64,000 bases of DNA. It comes from Chondrilla cf. caribensis. Taxonomy: Eukaryota > Porifera > Demospongiae > Chondrillida > Chondrillidae. A program made the position numbers and the translations under genes. The stretch spans positions 2,429,282 through 2,493,281 of the forward strand of contig OZ026555.1 of the NCBI GenBank assembly GCA_964020155.1. Reading direction: 5' to 3'. Below the pieces are notes generated by a model. That model was not told the DNA's origin and did no database searches. It worked only from the letters and a program-made list of their open reading frames with translations. Below, one piece after another: positions 1 to 11,200 of the stretch; position 1 is the stretch's first letter; every line of letters starts with the position of its first letter.

Positions 1-445
1 GTGAATGAAGGACATAATAGAAATGACCTGCATACAAAGGACAAATTTGATCACCAAATGGACTTTGCTATTGTGCTAACACATGTTTCATCTCTGAAGA
101 GTAGATGATCACTCTACAGTGAACAAAATGGCTGCTATCAACGTGTCTTTTATTAAGAGGCTCCACTGTAGCCAAACTTGAAAAGCACTCACTAGCACAC
201 TACAAATGATACAAGTAACCATTTCCCTTTCTAAGGAGCCCATAACCAGACAACACAATAATGTGAGTATTACGTACAATAACTGATTTCAAAAGGACAG
301 ACCAACTGCAACCTCTCCTGTCAAGCTTTGTATGAGATGAGAGTACTTGTATGCTATGTGATACCTTCATGGTCAATGGCTCTATAGTACATGTGGTACC
401 ACCATGCAGACTGAATACAATAGGACATATACTGAAGTACTCACT
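1..445. repeat. 3' flank of death-fold gene copy 1 (segmental duplicate)
   Basis: No gene seen. The segment aligns by eye with 44158-44395, and both begin GTGAATGAAGGACA. Copy 1 carries about 190 bp (roughly 195-395) that copy 2 lacks. The duplicated block starts at or before the left edge of the window. Confidence 0.7.
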
Positions 446-768
446 TTAGCTAGTTGAGGTGTTGACAGGCTGTTCCAAGTCCCTCTTCATATCTCGACCT
501 AGACTAGACATATTAGGATAGCCGGTCAGGTTTATCATAACATTGCATAGTTTAAGGAGACTGTCTCTGTCAGCATGTGATCGGAGGTGTAGATACAGTA
601 GCCGAGTCCCAACAGTAGAGTCCACATTTTCCAACCGATAGAAGAGATCAGATGGAATAACACCCTCCACTGACAATCTGATGGCAATAGCACAAGAATC
701 AACAAATTCAAGAAATTCGTCCTTGTACTTTTCCATGAACTGTCGACAGTCAAATCCTGACCCTCCAG
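446..768 (-). CDS. Terminal exon: death-fold (CARD-like) domain
   Basis: This 323-nt last exon encodes about 107 residues starting after GGSGFDC. The helical, leucine-patterned segment contains EFLEFVDSCAIAIRL, GVIPSDLFYRLENV, TRLLYLHLRSHADRDSLLKL and GYPNMSSLGRDMKRDLEQ. The spacing of helices, the G-V-I-P turn after helix 2 and the final G-x-P-x-M-x-x-L helix resemble CARD/DEATH superfamily domains that mediate homotypic assembly. The assignment rests on pattern only. DEATH or DED rather than CARD is possible. The upstream exon ends with one base of a codon and this one begins with two, which confirms the junction. Confidence 0.5.
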
Positions 769-3700
769 CTAGAGGAACACAAGAAGACAGAAATGACAAC
801 ACTACACAAACACTGCATAGGGATGTACTGGATGTATTCAATTGACTGTGACTCCTTCAGTGTGTCACAACATGATAACATTACAGGATACCACACTAAA
901 GTACACATGTACTGTACATTCAATGTACCGTAACTCACAGAGGGTAGGAGGATGACTGTAGTGTGTACTGGGATATGGAGGATGTGGTTCACAGTACTGT
1001 GGAGGGTAGGACAGTGAGGATGGTCCTGGCAGGTCCTCTGTTGGGAGTGGTCCTTGAGGAGGGGGAGGAGTGTAGACAGGGTATCCCCAACTGGAAGGGA
1101 GACCTGTTCTAGGCTGCCGTGGATGAAAGGGAGGTTGGTTGTATTGGATAGGCTGTAGAGAAGCCTGTCCATACTGGGGGTATGGAGGGAGGATGGATCG
1201 AGGGTATGAGACAGACTGGGGATTTGGGAAATGCTGTAACATTCCAGGTTCTTGTAAGTCACAGCGATTTTGTTCAGGTCCCCAAGGTCCATGAGGACTG
1301 TACACATATTGTGCCAATGGATGTGGTGTTCTAGCCATAGGTTGGGTTGACCACTGAGGTACAGGAGGTGGGTAGGATTGCTGTGGACCGCCACTGGAGG
1401 AGAGGTGGTGTGGAGATGCTCTTTGAAGAGGTCCAGTTAATGTTGACTGATTCACAGTACCAGGTGAAGGGGAGTTCTGATGAGGGATTGACATCTGAAC
1501 ATCACGTGATGAATGAAGTGCAGGAGCTACTGAACATGACACAACTTGGTCAGTTTGTCTAGATAAAATCTGAAAGAAAAAATTATAAATACAACATAGT
1601 GCATGTATGTATGTACCACATATATTCATTCAAGTGAAATGAGAATAAAAAAATATTAGTAAATAAATGCATGCTAATTTCAATGCTGTTATAACCAAAC
1701 AACTATTACTTATGCAATTAGTACTAAATAGCATCAATGTTCTTTGGTACACACCTAGTCTTCTCCCACTAGACTACAGTACACAACATCTACTCACACT
1801 CATTTCAAGTACATACCATAGGACTGGTGTTCATCAGGTGAGGGATATCTTGAGATGTAGCATATGGCAACAGAGATTGACTTCGTCCAGTCTCTATGAT
1901 ATTAAGAACAACATGTAGATGTGATGAATGTGCCATGGGATCGAAATTTTTAGGTTTGGAGAGTGTTTAGACACTTTCATTTTCTCCACATTTACAAAGT
2001 GTTAAACCTTCAAAGATCTTTTCCAATAGGAAAAAATATTCAATCGCTTACTCTTTTCTGTGTGTTTTGTAAACACTCCATAAAAAAACCCAAAAAAAAC
2101 ACTCTTTGAGTTGAAAACGGACACGAAATTCACTTAATTCGTGTAAAAAGGGATAATTGCAATGGAAACATGCATACAACTATGTAGAGTGAGTACTCAT
2201 TCACTTCACAGGATCAGTACATTATGCTGGCCTGTAGTGATACTAATGTGTACAGTTGAACCTCATGATCCAACACTTCTGAACAATGATTCCTTTTCAA
2301 TCTCACAATCATTTCTGTAATCAGGTGACCTTAAATTGATCACATTTTGTCCATTTATGCACTTAGACCATGACATGCCGGAGGAACAGGTTCAATTACC
2401 AACTACAGTTGTGTTCAGGCACAGGTGTTGGAGATGGAGGAGACAAAGACTACACATCACAGTCTCATTAGCTGAGATGCCGCTTACCTGATGTGGGGCT
2501 AGCATATGGTCTCCAGAGAGAACGAGTTGTGGAAGGATTGCCAGGAGCAACCAAGGAAGCTGTAACTGGTGAAAGGGTTACAGACATTGCTGAGGAATAA
2601 GGGGAATTCCCTTGAGTTGAACCAGAGCGATAATAGGAAAAATCCCTAGCTGAAGTGTAGCTAACAACTACTCTACTTTCACTGATCAGATCTGGAGTAA
2701 GCTGAGTACAAGAAAAACAGCTAAAGTACATACCAAGTCCATGTGTGCATATGTGCCTGTGTGTTTGTTTTGTGTGTCTGTGAGTGTGTGCTTGTTCAAA
2801 TGTCAGCTGAGCAAGGTGGAGTGCATGTGTGAATAAGAGTATGCCACACAATCAATGTCGAGGACGTTAGTATAAACACATCCCATATTGCAACAGTCAG
2901 GTACAAGGCACTGATCTTAAAGTGAGCAGTGTATGGCTATGGTTCACTGGAAGGCTTTTGTCACTTGTACTGGAAACACTTACTGGATCACTTGTATGTC
3001 TCCACTGAGTGGAGTCTTGAGAAATCTCAGACACAGACTGTGACAGAATTGAACTGGAACCTGAAGTGCAGAGAGCAGAAGTATGTGATTCTTCAAAGTG
3101 GATTATGAAGTGGAGGCACACATTAAGCATAGTCATAGCAGAGGTCTTCATGATTGTAATGCTGTAGGAGAAACACTACCACACAGTGTGGTGCCCAGTA
3201 TACAGGGGTTTGACTCATTGGAATTGCACCAGACTGAGATGCATGTGAATGTATGCACATTGTATGCTACATGTACAGTATGTATGCATGTATTGAATGA
3301 TCACACAACAGGACACATATATGAGGTACTAGATACGTTGACCGGTACATAGGATACAATAGTGCAGTAATGTATACTGGGTGTGTATCAGTGGGATGTA
3401 CTGTATGTACATAGCATGTAGGTGGTGTGTACTGTACTAGCAGGTAGGTGGTATGTACTGTACATAGCAGGTAGGTGGTATGTACTGTACATAGCAGGTA
3501 GGTGGTGTGTACTGTACTAGCAGGTAGGTGGTATGTACTGTACATAGCAGGTAGGTGGTATGTACTGTACATAGCAGGTAGGTGGTATGTACTGTACTGG
3601 CAGGTACATACACAAGTACTGGATGTAGCATGTCACAGTAGTGTGTTGTCTGCTCCAGGCATCATTGAGGATTGCTCCTACAAAGTATTTACAGACTGAA

Positions 3701-4235
3701 CTACTGCAATTACGTAGATGTTAATTTGAAGATAATACATATGCTTGACCCATTAAAACCAACAAGTAAACAGTAAATTAACTCGTACCAACACTCAATA
3801 TAATACATAACATTGAGACACACTGACTCACCATACTGAGGGTAAATGGGATGTGTTCTCTGTAGAGTATATGAAGGTTGAGGGGAATCCCCTGTGTGAT
3901 GAGCACTTAGGTGACTACGAGTACTGCTTGGAGACATATCAGGACTGCTAGTCTCCATGGGAACAGTAACCAATGACGATGGATTCCCAACAGAGCTGAC
4001 AGGACACTGAGACAGAGAAGCTCTTTGTGACATTGGAGAACTTCTGGAAGAGTCAGACTGTGTAGAGTGGACCTAGTGAAGAACACAGGATGATACAGAA
4101 GAGGTGAGAGTCAATATCAATGACATGTATGTGTAAGTATGTACAACACACATATACATACACACAAACACACACAAGCACATGCACACACATATGTACA
4201 GACACACCCACCCACACAAACACAAACACAAATAG

Positions 4236-4310
<75 letters not shown>

Positions 4311-4325
4311 ACACGCACACACACA

Positions 4326-4388
<63 letters not shown>

Positions 4389-5370
4389 CTCACATTACGG
4401 CTAGCATGGTCCACCTGCTGATCTGGAGAGGATGAAGTAGATTCTAACACAGAGGAAGAGCAATTCACAGTAAATAAAACTATAATGACACAATCATAAT
4501 AATATTAATACATTGGTTCATACACCAAACCTAATTCCTCAAGTGAAATCCACTATGTAAATTATTTGTTGAATGTCAGACAAAATGGAGGAAAAGGTTT
4601 GTACAAGTTAGACTACTTTATCTCATACATCCCATATTTAGGATTAGTGTGTTAATGTTGAAATGAAGCAGGTGCACTTAGTGGAAAGATTCACATGTAA
4701 CCCCAAAACCCCCCAAAAACGTATACATACATTACACATTCAATACAAACAATAGATTCACATTCTCTCAGAGTACACTGTACACTCAATACAGTGGTAT
4801 GTACTGGCACATCCTCATATTCCAATGACTTGGGTCTGTACAGGATTTGAAGTTGAGGGAGTTTTGTGGGGTCAGTGACGTAATTAAGTATGATCTCTGG
4901 AATACCTCATATTAACCAACCCAACAGCATGGGGTTGTTTACTGCTCGTGTACATACTGGTAACATTAGACTCAAAACTGACCAGTTACTCCAACCAGTG
5001 GTGACTGCTCTATATGACGTCTCTTATTTGAAGGTTCTTCAGTTGGGTTTGAACCAGGTGTCTGGGGGGATTCCCCACTAGATACACCACCTAGGTGGAA
5101 GTGAGCACAAACAGATAATGAAGATTTAGAAAGAGACTTCAAACAGAGCTCTTCCTCACCTGTTGGGCATCTACTGTTGAGTGGGTTGAGAGTCCAGGTT
5201 CTACCATCTCTAGTGAAGTGGGTCAGAATGTCCTCTGGGATCCTCTTCATGTAGTAGGATTGGTCATCACTATCATAAAACTTCAACTCGAACTCTACTG
5301 ATGTCTTATTCTGAGCAATTCCTCTCAAAACACCAGTTAACAAGGAAACCCCTTGGGGTGTTTTGTTATA
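446..5370 (-). CDS. Nine-exon Ser/Pro-rich protein with C-terminal death-fold (CARD-like) domain, copy 1
   Basis: I do not recognise the whole protein. Nine exons chain in phase on the minus strand: 5370-5160, 5090-4983, 4443-4394, 4072-3832, 3090-2912, 2701-2488, 1893-1817, 1569-939 and 768-446, ending in TAA. Every junction has AG/GT borders and matching phase, giving about 675 residues. The first recognised exon begins YNKTPQGVS and has no start codon, so 5' exons are missing from the model. In order the protein has an unidentified folded-looking segment of about 70 residues (MKRIPEDILTHFTRDG inside), a basic NKRRH stretch that could be a nuclear signal, about 250 Ser/Thr-rich residues, about 210 Pro/Tyr/Gln-rich residues, and a helical C-terminal domain. 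An intracellular signalling adaptor or transcription-associated protein is inferred. The duplicate at 44396-50276 has the same exons and phases. It lies downstream of the NLR gene on the same strand. Confidence 0.75.
939..1569 (-). CDS. Pro/Tyr/Gln-rich linker exon
   Basis: This 631-nt exon follows a TTTCTTTCAG acceptor and ends at a GTGAGT donor. It starts ILSRQTDQVV and runs into a low-complexity region rich in Pro, Ser, Tyr and Gln (for example PPPPQGPLPTEDLPGPSSL). It is almost certainly disordered. Length and phase are identical in the second copy (45519-44889), with scattered substitutions and no indels. Confidence 0.75.
3415..3605. repeat. 27-bp minisatellite, short allele
   Basis: About seven units of GTACTGTACATAGCAGGTAG plus GTGGTAT, with some shortened units, lie in the intron between exons 4072-3832 and 3090-2912 of the death-fold gene. 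The corresponding intron of copy 2 holds about 20 units. The unit is a multiple of 3, so apparent ORFs here are artefacts. Confidence 0.9.
4229..4386. repeat. (CA)n microsatellite, long in copy 1
   Basis: About 155 bp of CA repeat, with a few interruptions, lie directly next to the exon 4443-4394 donor. The equivalent site in copy 2 (about 48655-48768) has only a short degenerate CA tract. Confidence 0.95.
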
Positions 5371-5856
5371 CTGCAAGTAGATGTGTACTAGCAATAAAGA
5401 CACTGTTCGTGATGTCACAATATGTACATTGACTAGTAATTTTATAGTGACAAGGGGTAATAAAACGTTGTCCACAATATAATGTATATCTACTGCAACA
5501 GAACAATTATGGTGCACACATGCAGTGGCAACAGAACAAATTGTGTGTTACATGTGATATAGAAAAGGAATACATTGTATTTTTTCTATTTCGATTACTG
5601 TCTTTTCTGTTGGCTCAAATGATTGTTCTTAAGAGAATTTGTTTTGTTATTATCAATTTAAATACGTGTACATGTCAAAGACAACTCTCACTATCACTTG
5701 TAATCATGCAACATTGTCTAGTGTCATTGCACATTATAACAAATAATAATTATTGCTACACTAATACAAAAGAAGATGGGTTAGGTCACACAAGATTATG
5801 CACTATCACTTGCACTATTTATACATACGTACATACATGCATACTTATATATACAG
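5371..5856. other. Upstream region of death-fold gene copy 1
   Basis: No exon with convincing borders is visible, although upstream exons of the death-fold gene must exist here or beyond. The homologous stretch in copy 2 is about 50277-50809. Confidence 0.5.
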
Positions 5857-6150
5857 GTACTATCGAGCCATCAGGAGAGCTGATGAGGAGAGAGTAGAGT
5901 GGAGCAAGGAGTATTGGACAGAGAAGAGGAGTTTGACAATTGATGTCATTTTAACTGACACAACAAGAGAGGGAAGAAAGGTTAGCCAAGGAAAATCAAG
6001 GCCCTACCCACACACACCCTCAACATTCATGCATGGGTTGGTATTGCAATAAGAGGAAGTGCTGAAATTGTAATGTTTACAGGAGTTCTGACAGCAATGA
6101 GGTATGCTAAGATCCTGGATGCTGCACTGGTTTCCTCTGCTGGATCACAG
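5857..6150 (+). pseudogene. Tc1/mariner-type transposase remnant, copy 1
   Basis: One frame reads RRADEERVEWSKEYW then IDVILTDTT, and a shifted frame from about 6027 reads HAWVGIAIRGSAEIVMFTG then RYAKILDAAL. These match the order of Tc1-family transposase segments: the helix before the first catalytic Asp, then the [12 protein letters not shown] strand. The first Asp region reads LTDTT instead of TDET. The C-terminal half and inverted repeats are absent and there is a frameshift, so this is a fossil. The same fossil, at the same position relative to the gene, occurs at 50810-51105, so it predates the segmental duplication. Confidence 0.65.
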
Positions 6151-6290
6151 TACGCAGGAGACCACTAATTACATTAAGACAGAGATCCCAAACATACAGC
6201 ACTGATGTAAAGTAATGCACCCTGTCACACACGTGACACACGCATGTACCACGTGTGTACACAATCTAAGAAACATATTCATGGTGTATA

Positions 6291-6868
6291 CCATAGTCTC
6301 CACAATTTTTGGCATAACTAAATTTGATGATTGACGAAACAAATGTTCACATTTTATTTTCGCGAATGGACATAGCTTATTTTATATTATTATAGTATAC
6401 ACGTTATAAACAGTATTGAATGGAGATGGAAGATGGCAGTTGACTCCTTTGATTTGTTGAGTAGAGTACACAGATATCACATATTTGGCAACTTTAGCCT
6501 TCTTTTTGGCTGAAAAGGTCAGTACACCCCACGTTTTCCACCTGAAGTCTTCAGTTTTTTTGTTCATTCTTAAATTCTTTCTTTGCAATCAAGAAAGCTA
6601 CTTCCATTATTGACTCCATTGGAATTAGCCTCACTCCCAGGAGTCTTGAAAGGACACTTGATGGCCTTTGCCATACTGTTCAGAAACAACTCGAGAAAAG
6701 ATCTAGCGCATATACAGTATACAAAGTAAACTAGTTATACCTAACATATTTCTATTGTAGTGAATATGTTGTTGAATGTGGTTAAAATTTGATTTTTTAT
6801 TTTCGCAAATCTTACATCAATCGTGAAATTTGCAAAAATTTAGTCCTGCAAAATTATGGAGAGCATGG
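6291..6868. mobile_element. Inverted-repeat MITE flanked by TA, copy 1
   Basis: The ends CCATAGTCTCCACAATTTTTGG and TGCAAAATTATGGAGAGCATGG are imperfect inverted repeats, each bordered by TA. There is no coding capacity. It is shared with copy 2 at 51244-51811. Confidence 0.6.
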
Positions 6869-8152
6869 TAGTACATACCTTTATGTGCACACAACAGCAT
6901 ATATTACTCATAGGTTGGTGAGTCCATTTGTGTGACATTTTCAAGTTTTGGATTACAGAATGACAGCTTGTTTATCTTATTACACTCGGCCGAGAATCAT
7001 GTTCTAAACACGGAAGGAAGATCCATTGAAGAGACTCTTGTTATGTGCAGAAGGTATCAATACCATGTGTAGATGAATTTACTGCTTCTAATCTTTGCGA
7101 CCAACTATCTCCATTTTTTATTCTTCCATGGAATTTGGGTTCATTGTCTCTTCTAACGGTAATATCCTCTTTGTTCGCAATGTGCTTCATGTTTATTTGG
7201 GTTTCTTTTTACTTTGAATTGATCCATCTTTAGTTATGTTGTTAAATTTCATTCTCAGACACTGTGTGTGTACTATAGCTTATAGAGACTTTATGGCTAG
7301 AGATTCATATACGGCCAATTTCCTCACTTCGTTGAAGTGTAAATCATACAGCATACGGTGTTAATGTGTCCATTGAAACATGTGTAGTAATATACATGTA
7401 CATATACACATACACTCGTCTCCCATGCTCGTCACTCGTCTTTAGGTGTTACTACTTCCAATCAGTACTGTATCTCTCAGTACATTTTACAACACTTGAA
7501 AAGAGTACATCAATTAGTTCATCAATTGGACACTAGCTAGATACCCCAGATTGAAAACATTCCATTCATTGCATAGCCATGTTTGGTGGAGAAGTGGCTA
7601 TGCAATGAATGGAAACCCACCAGTTGAGAGGATCTGAAAGAGGAAATATAGAAGTACTGTGTACTTAAATGATTCTACCTTAATGTCCAACAATAAGATG
7701 AACAGTGATTAAACAACACTTCACTATATGGGATGTGTCCATTATCGTTAGTTAGCTTCAGGTACATGGAAGTACACAGATGGTAATACATGCACCAGCA
7801 GGTGGCAGTTGGAATACTTCCAGCCAGTACTGCATATAGTCGTAGGAACAGAAAACCTATCAACAATTTTTTGACGGAGATGTCAAACACAGGTGTAATA
7901 TAAACTTCACATTAATCACTGTTTAAATCCCTTTCGTTTTAAATTGCAGCAAACTATCATCAAATCAATTGCTGCAAGATACAGCAAGTTTAGAAGCACA
8001 ATGTAGCTTATAATCAAAACTTCAATGACATTTAGATCGTAACAGTTTTTAGTGGTACAACCAATGCCCAGTTGTACAACAATTATGTCAACAAATAACA
8101 GTAACATCCAATATAATACACATGAAGTAATAATACACTAGTGATCACTTAC
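6869..8152. other. Spacer downstream of NLR array 1
   Basis: No certain exon. It holds a perfect 20-bp hairpin (7560-7614) and a block at 7675-8107 that recurs after every L exon (about 13.6-14.0, 17.85-18.2, 52.6-53.0, 58.0-58.3 and 62.5-62.9 kb). Open frames occur on both strands in that block (for example minus 8107-7916, hydrophobic, ending MIVCCNLKRKG). They are not consistently open in all copies, so I do not call them. Confidence 0.5.
7560..7614. other. Perfect 20-bp stem hairpin, copy 1
   Basis: TTCCATTCATTGCATAGCCA at 7560-7579 is exactly complementary to 7595-7614, with a 15-nt loop. Copy 2 (52504-52558) keeps the structure with one C-to-T change that leaves a G:U pair in one transcript orientation. 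Confidence 0.85.
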
Positions 8153-8271
8153 ATAACGTCCAAACTTCACCTTCACTGTTTTACACTTGCATTGTGACCA
8201 TGCTTCACACAATTCCTTCTCATCCATTGGAGTCTTGTCCTGGTCAGGAATGATGAGATGTAATGGGACAA
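8153..8271 (-). CDS. NLR gene 1, module 3, L exon (119 nt)
   Basis: Acceptor TTATTGAAG and donor GTAAGT. It encodes [20 protein letters not shown] then [19 protein letters not shown]. An alternating strand-helix-strand pattern suggests a leucine-rich-repeat-like unit (inference). It is the last module exon I can follow in this gene. Confidence 0.75.
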
Positions 8272-11200
8272 CTTCAATAAATCATGTCATCTTGTTCAAA
8301 ACTCACTGACAAACATTCCTCATAACACTGAAGGCATCTAATCTATTACCATACGGTATACTAATTCTACCAGATAAAGGTTGCATTGGAATGAGCAGTG
8401 TTGACAAACAGATTGAACAACACTACACACAGTCTATATAAACTGTAAACTATTCAATTTTAATAGCACCTACACACATGGTCACTCTGCTCAACAAAAT
8501 TAATAGTATTATGTATTAGTTATGTCTCTTCCACACGGGATGTGCAGCTAATACAGTCACACTTTCAATTAAGTACCGAGGGCGTCAGCCCGAGGTGATT
8601 GATTGAAAGTGTGACTGTATAGCTGCACATCCCGTGTGGAAGGGACATGACTAGCTTGCGTCATGAGATGGCAATTTTGTTATCGCTCCATTGTTTGCTG
8701 TTGCTGATGTTGGTGGTGACAGGAAATTGGTCTCATCAGTTGAAGGAAAGGGTGATGCATCGTTAATTACTTGAAGTGTGCTGTATTAGTAATTGCAAGT
8801 GTGCTGTAGAGGTTTTATGAACTACTTTTTTCCTTTGATCTTCCTGTCTACCATGACACAATTATTATTGTTCAGTATTGCTAATTATACATAATATTAT
8901 ACACTTTGTCCGGCAGGTACATACTTGACAACATGTAGGCCTGATTGAATCTTATGATGACACTGTACTGACTTAAGGTATGGTAGCAGGCAAGTAGGTT
9001 CCCTTTCCGTTTTGGAAAAATGCTGTTCTGTATTCGTTTCTACGATAACGAATACGATTAAAGACAAAACGGAGAACCATTTACACAAAAATGGCAGGCA
9101 AATGTGAAAAATGTTGATTGGAACTAATCGGAACATTGCCTACAAATTCAAGCGACCGCTTTTAGATTATAAGTTCTTGATCCCCTCCTCTTGAAAACAG
9201 CGGCTGGGGCATTGAAGCCATACGAGTAAAAGATGATAATCCTGAGCTTCGTGCATCCGCTGAAGAATGGCATACCGCTAAAACGTCTATGTCACACTTT
9301 AATTCTTAATACTAACAGCATCTATGTCACACTTCTATTAATGATGGTGACTGAAATTCTTTGATATTAAAGCAGAAAGTGAATAGCGTTCTATGAAAAC
9401 GGTATTATAGTGGCGTTTTACAAAAGAAAGACTGAAATGAATTGAGGCGGTTTGTATTCGTCCTTACAAAACGGAACAAGAACCAACTTTGCCTCCTACC
9501 ATAAGTACATCAACTCTCACATACCCCTCACCATTCATTGATAAGCACTTGTGAGAACTAATTCAATCAACACCTTTAGGAAGTATTTATCTAACCTCTC
9601 GACAAAGGTACATACATAGCACCTCGGGTTACTTATTACAGGGGTTCAATCAATTCAGAGATCATTTTATACACTACAGTACTACATCAGGACATAGAAT
9701 GTTGTTCTTAGTATAGAGGTTTTCAGATGTTCATAACAGAGAGGTAACACTGCATTATTTGTAATGACAGGTATGATTGAAAGTGTGGGAACTGCAAGAC
9801 CATGAGTACATACAATTTGAAGATATAATATAATTTGAATAAAGTATAACTAAACAATTTTAAGCTAGTGAGATCCACATGCATAGATATAAATGCATGG
9901 TGGAATATAGCCGGATAGAATATTATGATCATGGTGAGGTTGTACAATATTTGTTCCACTTCTTTCTATATAGTACACTGAACTTACATCAGTCAACTCC
10001 ATGGTAACATCCAGTTCCTCTAAATCCTCAGCACCTCCCACTCCACAGAGGATTGCTGCCCACTCTGCTGGAGAGAGATGCAATCTCAACTGACTTGTAA
10101 GACATAGAACCAGTAACAGCTTCAGTGAAGACATCCATGATTCATCATATTCTGTAACAAAAATGGACAAAATAACTAAAATGAATGACTACAAATTTTG
10201 AATAGACCATAAATAGGATCCAGTACATCCCATGCTCAAAGTGGTAATACCAACACAAACAGTTTGTAGATCCTAATAATAAACGATTGCTTCAACACAC
10301 ACTTGTGTACATATTGTAGAGAATGATGTACGTATGTCTGTGTGAAGGTTTAATTGTTGTTCTTATGAGTGATGTTTGTTTATGATTTGTTGCAAGCATG
10401 CTCAGTGTGTCAGTCAGACATGTGTATTTCAGAAGTGAATAATGAGTGAAATGTGTACAAGTTGATAGTAGGTCAGTATGCAGTTTGGCCAGCCATACTA
10501 AAGTAATTTGGTAATTAGGATCCAAACAGCTGCTATTTGTTGTATGTTGTTGTGAACCCAAGCTTGGAGTAATCATGGCCACATACGATAAAATCAGCAG
10601 GTTCATTGTGACTACAGTGGCCTATTGGGAACTAGTAATTTGAGAGGAAAAAACTCTTGGGTCTGGTGGTTGGTGCAGGATGGTGTACTAGAGAAGGTTG
10701 AGCACAGTAAGCGGACAGCACCCATTGTCCCTGTTCCTGAGAAGAGCAGGGAATTTTGAGACTGAGCACTCAACTCCTAGTGCACACATGCAGGGTGAAT
10801 ATGTCTGCATGGTCAATGTCCATTGAAGTCAGTAGCAAAAGAGCTATCATACATGTCAACAGTATGACAGGTTGAACTGTGTCAACTTACTAGAGGAACA
10901 GTTGTACTCGCAGTCAATCACCAAGTGATGTACATTTTGGCATAATGATATTCCCTTTAGTAGTGCCCTCACAATAGACTTCATTAGCTCAGTCCACCAT
11001 CTCTACAAGTGACCAAATGTAATATGTACAAGAAATAAACACAATCTCAACACAATGTGAAGAATCGTAATTAACATATGCACAAAATGGTAGTTGACAT
11101 AGAATCTGTGTACATGCTGAATAGGTAGCCAGTATATGGGAAATCTTGAAGAAAACTACACAAAGTATTTAATTTAATCATCACTCCCTTTCATGGGATA

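Noticed and set aside
4053..4468. Long open frames of alternating Cys-Val or Thr-His
   Set aside because: They are translations of the CA/GT microsatellite. No start context, splice context or domain.
9723..9959. [14 protein letters not shown] segment as the missing Y-L exon
   Set aside because: Acceptor is good but no donor gives the required phase, so it is mentioned but not called.
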